From the NCBI GenBank assembly GCA_949825025.1, contig OX463782.1, positions 32,955,351 to 33,019,350 of the forward strand: a stretch of 64,000 nt of DNA, in the 5' to 3' direction. The stretch's first letter is position 1; each line of letters starts with the position of its first letter. Below, piece after piece: positions 41,541-56,809 of this stretch. Under the pieces are notes generated by a model. The model had not been told where the DNA came from, did not search any database, and saw only the letters and a list, made by a program, of their open reading frames with translations. The translations under genes were made by a program, and so were the position numbers. This DNA comes from Siphlonurus alternatus. Its lineage: Eukaryota > Arthropoda > Insecta > Ephemeroptera > Siphlonuridae.

Positions 41541-42129
41541 TTTTTATTTATTTATTTTTATTTTATTATATTTCCCACATGTTACATACATAACAGTTGG
41601 CAGGTGACACTATAACAGTCCTTTAAAGAACAAATCACAACGAGGTTGCGAATAGTATCCCTTTTAACGATTAAAATAATAATATCGAGGAAAACATAAC
41701 AATAAGATAACATGCGTGTAAATAATTATTATAATTAAGCGTGTAAACAACACAAAAAGTCAATAAACAAACTATTTACAATGAATGACTCGATAAATAA
41801 GCATTTAATTTTGAAAAAAACAATGAGCCATTAAGAGATCTAATACCTAGGGGTAAATTGTTCCAAGCATGGAACAATTTAGGTAGGATTGATCCTACCT
41901 ATAATATATGATGTGCTTTATTGTTTGTTACAATATTTGTATGTTACTCTACATTCTAAAATGGAATGGTACGACGGTTTTCTCATAACAATACATCAAT
42001 ATTGTTAGTGTTTGCACGTAACGTGAAATTCAGATTTTGGAGGCGATATCAAGAAGGCAGAAAGCAATCAGAGAGTCGTCGCCACTCCGTCCGTCATTCG
42101 CATCCGTCGTGTTATCTAGATCGATTTGG

Positions 42130-42342
<213 letters not shown>

Positions 42343-43965
42343 TCATCTGTCTAAGCCACGACACATCTCGGAAACGTCACACACTTTTTTAAGGGGAGGG
42401 TCACAAAATCATTAATTATAACATTCACCCTTACAAAAAGAAATTTCATTCTTTTGTTGAGAAAAAAAAACTTGCCTTTTGTTTTTACTTTAAAAAAAGT
42501 TAGTAGAATTAAGTCTTTAATTTTTGTAAAAAGATAAACTGCAAAGTCATGCCTGTCATAAAAGTGGTGAAATGAATTTATCAGCCGGTAATAAAAAGAA
42601 CACACAATGAGTAAAATGAAAACGTATAGTATATATAGATTATGATGGATGGATAATAGAAGTGTAGGAAATAGTTATATGAAATAATGTCAGGAAAGTA
42701 TTCAGTTTAAAATATATGAGTTTACAAAAGCAAAGTAAAAAGGTAAAGTCTGTTTTTTATTTCACCTATTACTGTCACAAACTACCCTATAATACTGACT
42801 GTTATATGGCGTTAAAAATATGAGATAGCACTCAAACAGAGCTATTTATTTGAAAGTAAATATATTTTACTATCGATTTAAGTATAATTTTCTTGGTTTA
42901 AATATCAATTATTACGTACTTAGTATAGAAAAAAATACATTAAGGAGACAAATTGTTATGAAAATTTTAGACTAATTGGTTTCATTTTTATTTTTTATTA
43001 AATTTCATATCTTCCATCCTGTCACATTTTTCTTAGTGTATTAAATTTCAAGGACGGTCAGACATTAAATATAAAAAATATCGTTTTAATCTAGAGCTCT
43101 CACATTTCAAATAATGAAAAAAATAAAAAGGCTGAGGTAAAGCACGTCAACTCTCTTACAGTGCATAAAAAAAATAAACTATTATAATGTTTATCTTCTT
43201 CTGGAGCCAAAAATGCTTCAAGTTTTATTTTTCTCATCTTAAAGAGATGACAGGAGCTTTTTAACTTTTATGACAGTTCACCTCTTATATAGAATCTCTT
43301 ATATTACCTTCTATATATGCTTAACAGTATCTAACTTTAGCAAATGGGATATTGAATAGACCCGCAAATGGAAAAACTTCTCAACGTGATATTAAAAAGA
43401 TAAAAAACAAACGTTTTTTTATCATTTCAAATAAATGAAACAAAATATATTTCTATATACAACATTTTTTTATTGTTAAGTTTGTTGCTATCAGCGTTAT
43501 TGTCAGCACCATTTGTCAAGAATTGAAATAAAAAAATATACTTTTTATAATATTTATCATAATATTTAGAATAATATTGAGTGTTTTTGACAATATTTTT
43601 AATGGACTTGATTTTTTTATTTAAAGTTAAAATAAGAAAATGAAATTAAAATATAAATTTTATAAACAAACACAGACCAAGTTTCTTCCGATAGAGTTGA
43701 GATTTTGATGTGAAATTTGCAATTATAAATCAATAATTTATACATTACTTAAAATAACAAAAGTGATGACAGTGAGAAAATTGCACTTGAATACTCTCTC
43801 ATTTTTAATTATGTACGTCTGGTTTACCTGAAAGTCAAAATAACCTTTGTCTAGATAGTGGCATGGTAAAATTAATTAACAAAAATTTATTAAGCTCACA
43901 GACGGTGGTCAAATTTTTGCAATGCATTATGCCCAGTTATTCACAAACTAATTTTTTATACCAAT

Positions 43966-44377
43966 TTAAGGTAGAGATAATACGAATCAGCTGTTCGACC
44001 TAGTCACCTTTGATTAACATGTAAACTTTAGCAAATTCACAAAAAATCTGAAATTTTTTTGAGAGGCAGATTTTAGTACCAAAAAGTAATACGAAAAATT
44101 TCAAACCAATTTAACGAGCCGATTTTTTTTAATTAATTAATTAATTAATTAATTAATTAATATTATTTTTTTAATTTTCAGCGTAAGGCTTTTTCAAATG
44201 GCGAGACAAACCAAAAACTTAATTCAAAAAATCGGCTCGTTAAATTGTTTTGAAATTTTTTATGGCACTAAAATCTGCCTCTAAAAAATTTCATATTTTT
44301 TGTGAAATTGCTAAGGCTTATATGTTAATCAAAGTAGACTACGTAGAACAGCTTATCCCGTATTATTTCTACCTTAA
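43966..44377. mobile_element. TTAA-flanked MITE, GGTAGAGATAA family, copy 2
   Basis: TTAA, GGTAGAGATAATACG, GAATCAGCTGTTCG on the left; TTATTTCTACC then TTAA on the right. Inner sequence (GATTAACATGTAAAC, TTTTTTGAGAGGCAGA) matches copy 1 at 30329-30713. An (AATT)n expansion at 44130-44161 interrupts the middle. Confidence 0.75.
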
Positions 44378-44695
44378 ACCACAAATTATAACCTTATTTT
44401 TAGCAATTAGAACTTGATTTACTCTCTATAATAATATTACTAATTGAAAAAATTGATATCTTCTTTATAATTTCAAATATTCATAATAAGATCATTACTT
44501 ATTTTTTTTTTACCACAGTGATATTTTGTAGACATGTGTAATATCAAATTATATTAAAGTATATACCTGCTGGGTAAGACAACTATTTCACTTGTGGCAA
44601 TGGTTACATATACAGTAAAATAAAAGCATGGTAAGAAGCGACATTTCAGAGAGAGGTTCTCAAATTACATTCTCTCTGGAGACAGCCAAAAGCAC

Positions 44696-44696
<1 letters not shown>

Positions 44697-44754
<58 letters not shown>

Positions 44755-44774
44755 GAGAGAGAGAGATGAGAGAG

Positions 44775-44823
<49 letters not shown>

Positions 44824-44836
44824 GAGAAAGAGAAGA

Positions 44837-44929
<93 letters not shown>
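44697..44929. repeat. (GA)n microsatellite
   Basis: About 230 bp of GAGAGA with ATGA and AAGA interruptions. Confidence 0.97.
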
Positions 44930-44932
<3 letters not shown>

Positions 44933-47900
44933 CATGCTGGCTGGGGTATAAGGAATTAGATACACTCTGATCCGACAAGCTTGTTCTCCTCAGTTAGTGG
45001 TACAAGAAATACAAAATCCACTATATTGCAAAATGCCATTGCTGATCTTGTCATAGAGGTGACAAGAATCTTGTTACCAGTATTTAAGGTATAAAATATA
45101 AGGTAACCTTAATATATCATACCAGATTAGCAAATTGAATATAATATAGTGACGATTTAGGCAAAGGAGTTGCTAAAAAAAAAATATATATAAGCTAGTG
45201 TATTTTACACTATACAATTTTTTATGCTTAAAAAATTCTTACGAGAAACTGCAACTCTATTTGTTTGTATGGAGTTGAAATTTTCTTGGAAGGAAATATT
45301 ATATTATGCAATGTTGTATTTGTAAAACAGGTGTAACGGTGTGTATTTGACAGATCCTAAAATGTGTACAGAGAGTTTATTAAACAGAAATTATTTTAAA
45401 CGTGAAATATTTAACGATTCTTCTATCGATTTAGATTTTACTTATAAATTATATTAGTAGTATTTATTTTTTAAATGTAATAGATTTTATGTATACATGA
45501 TTTTATTTCTCTTATAAATATTATATGCATTTATTAGTAAACAATAAAATTCATTTTAATTCACTGGTAATTTTTTTATTACAACTCTTTATTAATTGTG
45601 CTGATTAAAATATGAATACCAGTCAAGTGAACTAATATTTAATTCAAGTATACTTAAAAAAATATAATCTAAATGATAGCAAAAAGAGATAGCACTCCAT
45701 GCAGTTTCAAATATATAATACGAGTTTTTCATTTTAAACATGCATTTTAAACTTTCAGCTATAGTAGAAATATGATGATTGATCATGAAACCTTAATAAT
45801 ATTTTTCAGCGTATATACATATTAATGTTATATTAAAATTGACTTGACAGTACCTCTATTTTACACATTATCTGGAATAATTTTTTTTCTACGATTTTCG
45901 TTTGTGCCATTATTCGACATTAAGGTATGAAGCAAGAACTAAAACTAGACCTTAGCGTGTTCGCTTGTAAACGTAAAAACCACCTCGGCGATGATGAACA
46001 AGCGTCAAGTCTCGAACAAGAGCAGTTTGGGGTCTAAAAAACGAACACCGCAAATTTATCAAAGTGTCTGCGCAGATTATCAAGAGTGATGATAAAAAAG
46101 GAATCAACTTTTTATCGTAAAAAATTACTCTACACACCTTTCTCCCACGCATACAAAATCAGTGATGAAGAAGATATATACGAGAGGGACCCTTAAAATA
46201 TGATCATTTATTAATATCGATCATATAAACATGACAGTTTGATAATATCATGCTCTAATTTTTTTGTTACAAACTGTCAACAATCAAGAGTGTCAAGTAA
46301 GCAAAGAAGAAATTGCAATGGAAGCATTTTAAAATTGGAACTTTGATTTACTCAATAAAATAGCAATTTTAAGCTGTGCAATGTATATAAGAACAATTAA
46401 TAATATTATTGACCTCATAAAGCACCAAGAGATGGCATTGAAAACAGCCTCTATAGAATCAGTATGACTCAACTACACGTGTACTTTAGCCAGTAGCAAA
46501 GCTCAGATATAAAAACAATGCCACTTTTAGAATCACTCAGGTAAAATCCACCAGATGTCCATACCTGTCTTTATGACGTCAGTATTATAATATGTTTGTT
46601 ACAACATATAATTATATCGATTGAGATTGACTACCACAGCATCATGAACGGTCAACGACTATTAGTAAATAGTTCTTGATGAACGGTAGTATTTCAATTC
46701 ATTTTATTATTTTTTAAGTATTTGATTTTCAGGAAAAAATTTAAGATTGAAAGAGTAAATATATACCATATTGCTTCATTTGTACTGACATGAGGTCGAA
46801 TTGTTTTTGTACCTTTTTAAAATTTTCCTACTTAATGGACATGCGCCGTTTTCACGCTAACTTGACGATTTACTTACAAAGAAGGGCAATTGCTGAAAAT
46901 CAAAATATATTAATGGGCCTAAAAATTTAATATTTTTCCTGATAATAAGTTGCAACTTAAAAATTTTCTTACCTTTTTTATATTGCTAACAGTTTGAAAA
47001 TGTAGAAACATTGTACTTCCTTTGTACAGAATTAATTTAATATAAAAAAATATATATCATTGATATAATAATACCCCGGTTAATTAAAGATACAATATTA
47101 ATGATGTAATATATTTTAGTCAACAGTTTGACGGTCTCGTATATTCACCGCAGCATTCCTCGAGGTATGATGTGCAATTGTCTTCGAACTGTAATCAACC
47201 GTTCAGGACGCTCTGTTATATAATATATCCATTAATGCAAAAATTCCAAAAAAACAAACTATACACTCGCTTACATGCAAGTAGGGTGACGCCCATCAAC
47301 CTATACAAACCTAGAAGCAAATTTAAACGCTTTTCAAACTAACATTATAATTTAAGAGTTTAAATTTTTGATAGTAATAATAACAGCTATCATATGAAGT
47401 ATAAAAAATAAAAATATAACTAAAAAAAAAAAATCAACTATAAATAATTTATCTTACCTGTCCAATTTCAACAAATCTGGCTCTATTAGTTTTAAAAAAG
47501 ACATGCGACGACGCGTTAAGTGCTAATTTATTTTAGAACTTTTAAAAATTAATGCCCATGTCATGATTCCATTTTACAATTTTTTTCTAAATTAGAGCTC
47601 ATGATGTATCCATCACAATAACCTGGTTGACATGCATTTTACATTATATTTATATATTGCTGTTGTGAGATACAGTTAGCACTTCGATCTACCACTATAA
47701 ATATATAATAATTTTACTATGCGAGCTATACATATTATTGTATTAAAATTAAAAAAAAAAGACTGGAAAATGAATTCCTTAAAAACAAATGCAATCTTTC
47801 TTATTTACTTTCATTGGCTTTTGCTCTTTTTTCTGCTACTCTCAAAATTTATGGTATATGGTCAAAATTCTTGATGCTACTATTGATGTCAAAAAGTATG

Positions 47901-48157
47901 CATACAATTCCATGGAAATCTCATTTGGAACCTTTTTTGCATCTGATATATTTTTATATTATATTATAGTGGAACTGCCATGAGCGAGATTTTGATTAAG
48001 TACCATTGAGACTTCATTTACCATGGCATGATGTGAGTTATTTGTATAAAATAGTTTATATATAATATGCATACATGTATTACTAATTACTATTATGATT
48101 AACATACTTTATTTTAACATTACATTATTCTATAATAAAAAAAATGTTCTGTAAAAT

Positions 48158-48190
48158 CAGAGAGCTTTAATTCAAATTAAAGCTCTCTGG
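48158..48190. repeat. small hairpin
   Basis: AGAGAGCTTTAATT pairs with AATTAAAGCTCTCT; a further AATTAAAGCTCTCT follows at about 48197. Confidence 0.7.
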
Positions 48191-49689
48191 TAAAAATTAA
48201 AGCTCTCTGTCTTTACTATAATTATATAGTATAAGATAACACTTACAATATATAAAGATAAAATATTATTTCATATATAAGAGTTATCGATAACAATAAT
48301 TTGCTATAAATAACCATCAATTTAATAGAAATAGAATATAAAGATACCACCATATGATTCAATATATTTCGCGGCTTCCTCAGTTCTTAGTAATTAATAG
48401 GATACGATCCACCTCCGCGTGTTAGTAGTCGCGGCTACCGCATGGCTTTATAAGGACAAAGATTAAAAAAATAAAAAACTCTGCTTACTCACTCTCGTTA
48501 GAAAGTATAGCCTACTTATATCCAAGTCTTATATTTAACTAAATTATCGACTACAAGTTTGATACATCCATGCAGCCTTATTAATGTTAATTAAAGATCT
48601 GCTTACTTTTTATAAATTTTATTTATATTTATACTTTTAATTTTTTTCACTGATTTTTTTTTCTATATTGTACCTTAATTTGAAGAAATATTCGGGAAAA
48701 TTAATCCACAATAAATCAAAGAATTAAAATCTTCAAAGAATTAAAATCTTATATTTTAATTCTTTGAATAAATCTAGCAGGGATATTAAACCCAAAATAG
48801 CAATCTTTATACCTGAATTTGATAGCCAAAATATATCTTTATTATATAACTTAACACTTTTAATATTTAGGAAGTATTCAATACGTGCAGAACATAATAA
48901 TTATATAAATCAATTATGTTAATCTTTGCACAATTGTTTTCTTCATAAATGTATGGTTATTTTTTAAGTAAATGATGTTGAATTATTTACTTTTAAAAAT
49001 GTTAACTAATAAAGTAATGATCTGAGAGTTTATAGCAATCAAAGATAAGCAGATAAGGTTGTTAATCCATTGATAATTTTGATATTATAAAATATAGAAA
49101 ATTAGAAACTGACCCTTGGTATATATACAGGAAATATAGTGTGCTAAATATAGGTTTAGTGTGCTCGTCGATGACATTTTTTTAACAGACTGATATTCCA
49201 ATGTGTGTTTTTTTTATCCTACATCATTACACTAATTAACAGTCTCAGGTACAAAAAAACGAAGAGAAATATCTCAAAGTATAAAAGTACATAAGGCAGT
49301 CACAGTCCTGTTTTAGAATTTTGTCATCGTGATCTTTTTAATTAAACAGAATAAAGGTACAACTGGGAAAATTTCTCATTTAAAAATTAATGAGTTAAAA
49401 AATAATAAACAAAAATCTTCTTTTCACCTTTCTTTTTATTAAAATGTTTATTTTTGAATCTACCTTTTTGTAATAATCCTGTAAAATAGACTACATGCCT
49501 TATTTTAATACTCTTACATAAAAACTATGAATATATGAATAAATTTAATGAGAAATACGCTATATAAGTGCGGCATCTTGTAATTATATCACTTTGAAAT
49601 TTTAGCAACACGCTAGCTCTATATATAGGGTGTTATCTCGGCGTATATATTTTGTGCTGGCTAATAAGTTAACTCACTGAAGATAAACT

Positions 49690-49960
49690 AAGTTAGCACC
49701 ATCTTCTTGATCGGGTGTTTCTTCGATAGCAGTGCGTGAGTGAGACCGGGCGGCGTTCGCGATCTTTTTGCTGGCGTCTCGTCAAACACGCCAAGGTCGG
49801 CGATTCTAATGCAGACCGCCTAGCCCCCCTCCTTCTTACCGTCCCAGTTGTTTAACTTGCCGCCAAGCAGCAGTGGATTGTTGCCGTCGCCGCGTGGTTT
49901 CCAAATGATGAGATCTCCCTGGTGCTCAAACGGTGCTCATCTATAAAACGGTCCTCGAAG
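49690..49960. other. GC-rich patch, unassigned
   Basis: Markedly GC-richer than the flanks. On the minus strand one frame reads APFEHQGDLIIWKPRGDGNN, then PLLLGGKLNNWDG, ending at a stop near 49820; GTAAGAAG follows the last G and could be a donor. I do not recognise the peptide and it may be a decayed insertion. Confidence 0.3.
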
Positions 49961-51546
49961 GAGATATAACCACTTCAATAGATTGACATTTCTTTTGGAT
50001 AAAAAAAAAACATATGGTAAAGATAAAAATGTCTTGCAGGTAAAAAAAAAGTGCATTTTCTCCAACCACTTTAATAATACGTGGTGAGACAGATGTTTGA
50101 ACAAAGAGAAATCTGTAGCTCTGATTTGCTACTGATCCTGTAGCAATTTTTACTGATGAGTTTTCTTGACAAAAACTCATCTCATCACTATAATAATAAT
50201 TCTGAGAGTGCATATAATTCTAAAGCATTCAATAAATAATATGTATATGATTACATTCCCGCAAGTATAAGATTCCTGTAATCTGAGATAGATAGATTGA
50301 CATTATGAAAGCTTTAACCTCAAAATATAATTGTCATATACAAAGCCAAAATAATTCTTCTTTTTCTGACGATGAGAGTAACTTTTAGGTTTGCTTCCTT
50401 TAAATTTTATTTATTTCTTTATTCCTTTTATATAGAACTTAAATTCATTCATATGATATCTTGAATATCATCTATTAACCAAGAAAGGTATACAGTATAT
50501 TATAATAATGGTTCAAATTGCATTTTTGTATAGAAGGCCAATGAACGTATATATATATTCTGTACAACACTGAAGTTATATAATGAAAAATAGTATACAA
50601 AGAAACGTTTTGGCAGTAAGCCTTATACAGTACAGTATAAGCCACATGCAATAATAATCTAGCGATACAGTACATTTATTTTCTTGTCTTATTATTTTTT
50701 TTTTTGTACACCATTGAGCTTATCAGCATACATGCAGCTAAATAAATGTAACATTTCCATTTCAAAAGCAGTAAGAAAAGTACTGTAAATGGTAAGATAA
50801 GAGCATTGAATATTCATGATATACGTTACACCTAGCTTTTTTAAGAATCACATTAAATATATCTCACATACTTTGTCTTGTTTTTTCAGAGCTACTTTAT
50901 CAACTTTATTTTTTTTAGCACATTTTAGTGTTTAACATTTGAAAGCAAACTACTAAAGTATACACCAAAAAATATAAATCTTCATGACCTCACTTTTAGT
51001 ATATAAAATTCTTCTATTAATAACGACAAATATTACTCATGTGTATATATATATAATAAAATTACACGTAACTCAACATAAATCACCAAGTCTATAATTA
51101 TAGTCCATAATATTATAACCTACATTTTTCTTTTTTATTTTTATTATATCGTAACCATTTATAGTTCGAGTAACAAATATTTCTTAAATCAGATTTTATT
51201 ATATAAAACAGAGAGCTTACGTTTCAAGTATAATTGATGATTACGTTGTTTGCGAGAGATTATCGTTGCTGCATGACGTCAGCTTCGTTCTACAATTTTT
51301 TTTTTTGCTTGCAATTGTGTAAAGTACAGCAGAAGCGATCATGGCGTGATTGATCGAGCCTCGGGTCTGCTTGGCCTCGAGCTCTGGATGTTTAATTATA
51401 AATCTGCAAGATTCTTAACATTGTGAACACGTTTACGGCTTAACTAAATTAAAAACATTAATAGTTAGTAAATAATCTTTTCAAACTTAAATTCTGTTAA
51501 TTTTTTTTAAAAATATGTAATTTTTTGGGACAGTATGAACACTATG

Positions 51547-51712
51547 AGGGGCATTCACAAAGCACTTTAACCCCCACTTTAGCCTCGATTTTTATCCTTG
51601 GTGCTAAACTAGGAGCTTAATATGGTTAGCCCCTGGTTTAGCACCATGTTTAGCACCAGGGATAAAAATTGAGGCTAAAGTGGGGGTTAAAGTGCTTTGT
51701 GCATGCCCCCCT
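51547..51712. mobile_element. palindromic MITE, GGGCATTCACAAAG family
   Basis: AGGGGCATTCACAAAGCACT pairs with AGTGCTTTGTGCATGCCCCCCT. Arms continue through TTAACCCCCACTTTAGCC and GATTTTTATCC; a second hairpin (GGTGCTAAAC / GTTTAGCACC) sits in the centre. Confidence 0.75.
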
Positions 51713-53128
51713 ATAAATGTCAATTTATTTCTTATTATATAACGTCGCTATATTTTCTTAATTTTCTACATTTTTAATGAAAATTTATAAGCTAATTAAT
51801 GTAACTGCATGGTGCTCAAATTTTCTTGCAATATTTTAATTTTCATTGTTTTATATTATATTTTAATTAAGGCTTTAATACATTACATTATAAACATTAT
51901 ATTGTACATTCATTTTTTTTTTTTTTTTTTTTTGGAATGATCATGTAGAACTCTTGCATATTATTATGAGTATTGCGGTAACAGATTGATAAAAATTTTA
52001 AATATTTCCGTGTCAAGATTTGATTAATTATTTAAATTATGTTAATTACTAAATTTCAACGTAATTGCTTTTTCTATTTAAATCAACGTACGACATACTA
52101 CAAATCTTAATATACGAGAAAATTTCCAACTTGTTATTTTTTTTACATAATATATTATTGTTACGCCTGAAGGCAATCCAAATTACTTTTATTTCTGAAC
52201 AGCAAATTATAGTTGTGTCATATTTAATGTTGTAGCTTTTCAGGCTATTAATTATCACTATATTCATTTAAATGGTAGCATATAATAAATATGTAGCTCT
52301 TAAGATTAATTAAGCCATTGTATAAATTAACATTTTATTTTTACAGAAAGTTTTACATTCCTTCTAATCAGGTTTAAGCTATTACTTTAATTTGTACTAA
52401 TAATTTTACTCACGAAGTATTTATTTTACTTTTCCTATCGATTTTTTTAAACATATTTGCAATAAAAAATCATTTAATTGAACTACTAAATAAAAAAATA
52501 AAAAAAAAGCTCAGCCGGTATAAAAGATTCTTGTACTATCAATATAGCAACTAAAACTCAAAGTACTTATATTTAATTAAAGTTTTATATAAAATTAATT
52601 ACTAAGAAAGAAAATTTCAAGTTTAGAAGAAAAATCTGATAAGAATTTAATCAACGACCCAGCAAGTTTAATGTGAATTTCAACATGAGAAAATCCTTTG
52701 GCGCAGAAATTTGAGCAAATAACTGAAAAAGGCTATCTTCCTCATTGGATTAGCTCCCTCTTCTTCTCCTTTAAGCTCCACACACGACATGCGACCTGCT
52801 ACACACGGGTCACTAATCCCAATTAAGGCTCGTTAGCTCTTGTTTGAAGCCTATATTATATACAGCAAATTATCGATATTATGTTTATAATTAGTTGCTA
52901 TGGAAACTAAGGAGTAATGTAACCTAAATATTAAGTTACTGGAGACAGACGAAAATGACAGGATCCAAGCTTTACTTTGTAAATTCTATAATAACTAATA
53001 AAATGGTTGAATTATCATTGCTTGAGACCTTAACTTTCGGTTATTTCTCGTAGAATCCTTGATTTTTTTTAAACGATATATTATTTTTCATTGAGTTATA
53101 ATAATAATAATATTTAACATAAATATTA

Positions 53129-53159
53129 ACAGTTGTATTATATACATAATACAACTGTT
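53129..53159. repeat. perfect short hairpin
   Basis: AACAGTTGTATTAT and ATAATACAACTGTT are separated by a 3-4 base loop: a 14-bp perfect stem. Confidence 0.8.
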
Positions 53160-54849
53160 ATAATCGTATATATTAATATTTATACAGTATGTATGGTGAT
53201 GGAATAAGTCCAGAGTTCATTATTTGTGCCATTTGTGGAAATTGCAAAAATATTAATTAAACTTCACTGAAATACCAAATATATAATATAATTGAATAAA
53301 AGGTACAAAGTCTTTTCTGTTCATTTTTTTTTTTTTTTTTTTTTTTTTAAGATGAATAATTTATGTTATTTTGATTTCTTTATATATTTTTATTCTTACA
53401 AATCTATTTCTGCTGAAGTAACCTCTTCAGTTAAAGGTCAACAAGCAAATTACATGTTGAGTAATAGCCCTGGAAATTTGAGAAATTGTAGTGGATTTGA
53501 AAAATGAATAGTATAAATATATATTTTTTATATATTTATTCAGGGATAAAGCCCTATGAGCTTGGAGCTCGAAATGGGGTAATTGGTAGGAATATAAATA
53601 AACAAGGGAGGGGAAAGGATTGTGGCTCGGTTTGTTATTATGTATGCGCGGTGCAACATTGCAGCTTTTGCTGTGAGGTAAGACTGAGGGAACTGTGGAA
53701 AATCTCAGTCACGACGGACATACTTTTTATATTAAAAAACCAAAGCGATGTCCGAAGCCTGGAGAACAACACACAAAACGTGTATCACTGCACTGGGGGG
53801 AAAGCGATATATACATTGAAAAATGTCCCTTATTCTTATTATTTACTAAAAGGTAAGAAATAAGAAAAAAAAAAGTTATTCTAAAAGAAAATTTATGTGT
53901 CACATTGTTTGAACAGCTCATTTATTTGTATTTCATTCTTTTGAACTACAAACATTTTTCTTTCTTTATTACAATAACTATAGGCCTATAAGTTAAATAA
54001 ACAATATTATTAAATATACAAAACTTCTTTTTTATTATTATTTTTACCTTTGTAGATATTTTTACTATAGCTTTTGTTCAACAAACTAGAATAAATATTA
54101 TAAAGAAATGATTGCGAGGTGATGTGAGAAAGAATGAAAACGTTCTCAAGAAATTTGAGACGATTTGGGTCCTTGTCAAATCATTGGCTTGGATAATGAT
54201 AGCTGCTGTTCGGAACACGCGGCTGAATTCACCGCCACTGCCGCCGGCTATAGAGGCAAGTTTATCTCCATTTAAAACTCGTTGCTTGCGACCAGAAGAG
54301 TAAAGTTTATAATATGCAGCGTTAGCCAAAGTGAGAAGCGAGAGAGATGAACATAGCTTTTTAGCAGCAGATGGCAGATACGACCCCTGTGAGTTATATA
54401 ATATACTAAAACCAACATGACCTAGCAATTACGTCATCAATTTAAAGTTTTGAATATTTAATATTATAATATTTATATACATGAGTAAAAAGTTATATGA
54501 CTTATTTTTATAAGACATTAAAGGGTCATGGTAAAGTCAACAATGTGTTGTTGTTTCTTTATCGTGACACTATTGTTGAAAATTTTAATTTTTTTTCATC
54601 ATAATTATTTTTTAATATTCAAACCTTAACTTTAATAAAAAAAAAATAGGGTTTTTATAAAAAAATTGCATTAAAAAGGAAGAGAACAATTCTGATGATA
54701 AGAAGTGATTTATTACTTTAACACCCTTTACAAAAAAAAAATAAGACTTTTAAGACAGCCATTATAAAGCCGATGGAACACGATGAGACTTGGGTCTGAT
54801 AATATTGCGGAGTTTTTCTATATAGTCGTCTTAGCCATGTGTTGCCATA

Positions 54850-54871
54850 AGAAAAAAAAAAAAAAAAAAAA
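54850..54871. repeat. poly-A run
   Basis: About 22 A bases; similar A/T runs occur at 24341, 28962, 51911 and 53326. Confidence 0.9.
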
Positions 54872-56809
54872 ATATCGAAGCTTACTGCTACTGGACGTTA
54901 TAGAGATGGACATAATGCGATTATAGTGGACATATTTGAGTTTTATTACGTTAAAGAAAAAGTATTGAGAATATAGGTGATAAAATGATATTTTATTTTA
55001 TATTAAATGTCATTTTTATATTAAATTGATGGTAAAAAATGTAATTGCTTTTAAATATATAGTCACACATGTGCATAGATAATTTTTTATACTTGTATAA
55101 TAAATTATATCTTAGTTACTGCTGATTTATTTTATCTGTTACACTTGCAGTTTACTTAAAAGCCGAAGAATGTAAATCACTTTGGAAATAAGTCGCAATC
55201 AGTGAAGTTTTCAAGCAGCCGCTTTTTTCAAACAATTTATTTAAAAATGTAATCCTTCTTCATTGAGCCCTCATTCAAGATTCTTTGTCTAATGTTTGCT
55301 GCAGGAGGCAATAATTTCTCAAACTTCTCCAATTATTTTACCCAAAAGCCTAGCCCCCTTTTCTCTAACAATAAACTCTCTTGAGCCTCATTTAGAATCC
55401 CTACACCTCTAAATTACTTCAATAGTTAGTTAAAGCTTGCTGGATTCTTGTGAAGAAGTCACCGCAATTTTCTTTTTTCCATGTATTTTTAAAAAGAAGC
55501 ATTGTACTCGTATTTAGAAAACAAATCTCAAAATAAAATAAAATAATGCTTTGAAAAAATCGTAGTATATACGCACGTAAAACATAATATATATATGATC
55601 ATGTTTGTTATATTGTATACACAATTTGGAATAAACAAAGGAACAGGGCAAAAGTTGCAACGTGCACACAAAGCTCCATTAATTTCGACTAAGACCGTAC
55701 AATTTTCGTAATATTTGACAAAGTTTTTATTTTAAATCTCTTGTTTAATCAAAACTTTAAAAAATTTCGTTAATTTACAATGTTATAATGAAACATAATT
55801 ATTAATTCAAATAATTTTATTGATTTATAATCGTAATTTAAACTGAATTAACATATCAATCCATTCACAAAAATAATGAAAAAAAAAATTATTCATTGAA
55901 TTTTTAGAATTTGTTTTAATAATTATATCTTCTTGTTATGTCCCTCTAATAATAAAACTTACATTTATATGTTAATTAATAAAACTTACATTGTTTAAAT
56001 TAACTTTCAGAATTCCTTTTAACTTATTTAAAGAGACAAATGGATGATGCCCATACTATCATTTATCGTCATTTAAATTTTGTAAGGATTCTTTCTCATG
56101 CAGTGACGAGATTTCGGGTGTGGTTTATGACGTCACGAACACCTGGCAGACCGAGGTGAGAGGAGGTTATCGTGATTCCCTCATCCTGTACATCCTTAGG
56201 CTTCTTGATTGTTCAGCTGCTTCAAGCTATAAACTAATATTATATAGTTCAACTAACATAAAATTACTCAAGGAAGTCAAGTACGGTTTACAATTTCGTG
56301 TATGTGTCTATCAACTTTTGTATCAAAAGACAATTTTTTTTACCATTTCAATATAGATTATTCTTATCAGTAAAATTATGAGATAAGGGACCTTACTGAA
56401 AATGAAGGAGCTTTTTTAATTGGTGGTCGATAACAAAATGTAAATAAATACAAAGATACAAATGAATGGTTAAAAACAAATTTTCCTTAAAAATATTATA
56501 TTAGTATATTATTAGTTGGTTGATTAATACTTGTGTTTTATGTATATTAATGTATTTTTTGAACTAATCGAATACATTTGTTTTTTAATTTGAGTAATAT
56601 TATTTTCCCAAATTTAAAAATTTGCATACAGACAGATTCAGATGTGAAATTCTCTAAAGATTTAGAATTGCAATGATCAGAGTTCTCCAGAGACTTTACA
56701 GTATTTTGGTTCGTTAATAAAAGTATATAAGATGTCCTTCCTAACTGAGGTTTTCTAAAGTTCCCTTAGTCAAATGCCTCCACTTCCGGAAATATTCTTA
56801 AAATTGTTG

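Noticed and set aside
44628..44978. Arg/Glu and Ser/Leu ORFs at 44.7 kb
   Set aside because: Translation of a second (GA)n repeat.
47120..47180. Minus-strand peptide FEDNCTSYLEECCG between an AG and a GT
   Set aside because: It resembles the end of a clip domain (YL..CC), but at about 15 residues with no neighbouring exons it is too short to support.
53504..53863. Plus-strand ORF of 119 codons with several cysteines
   Set aside because: No recognisable domain or signal peptide, and composition follows local DNA.
54078..54428. ORF of 116 codons in a GC-richer stretch
   Set aside because: No motif, signal or splice support, and both strands are open; treated as chance.
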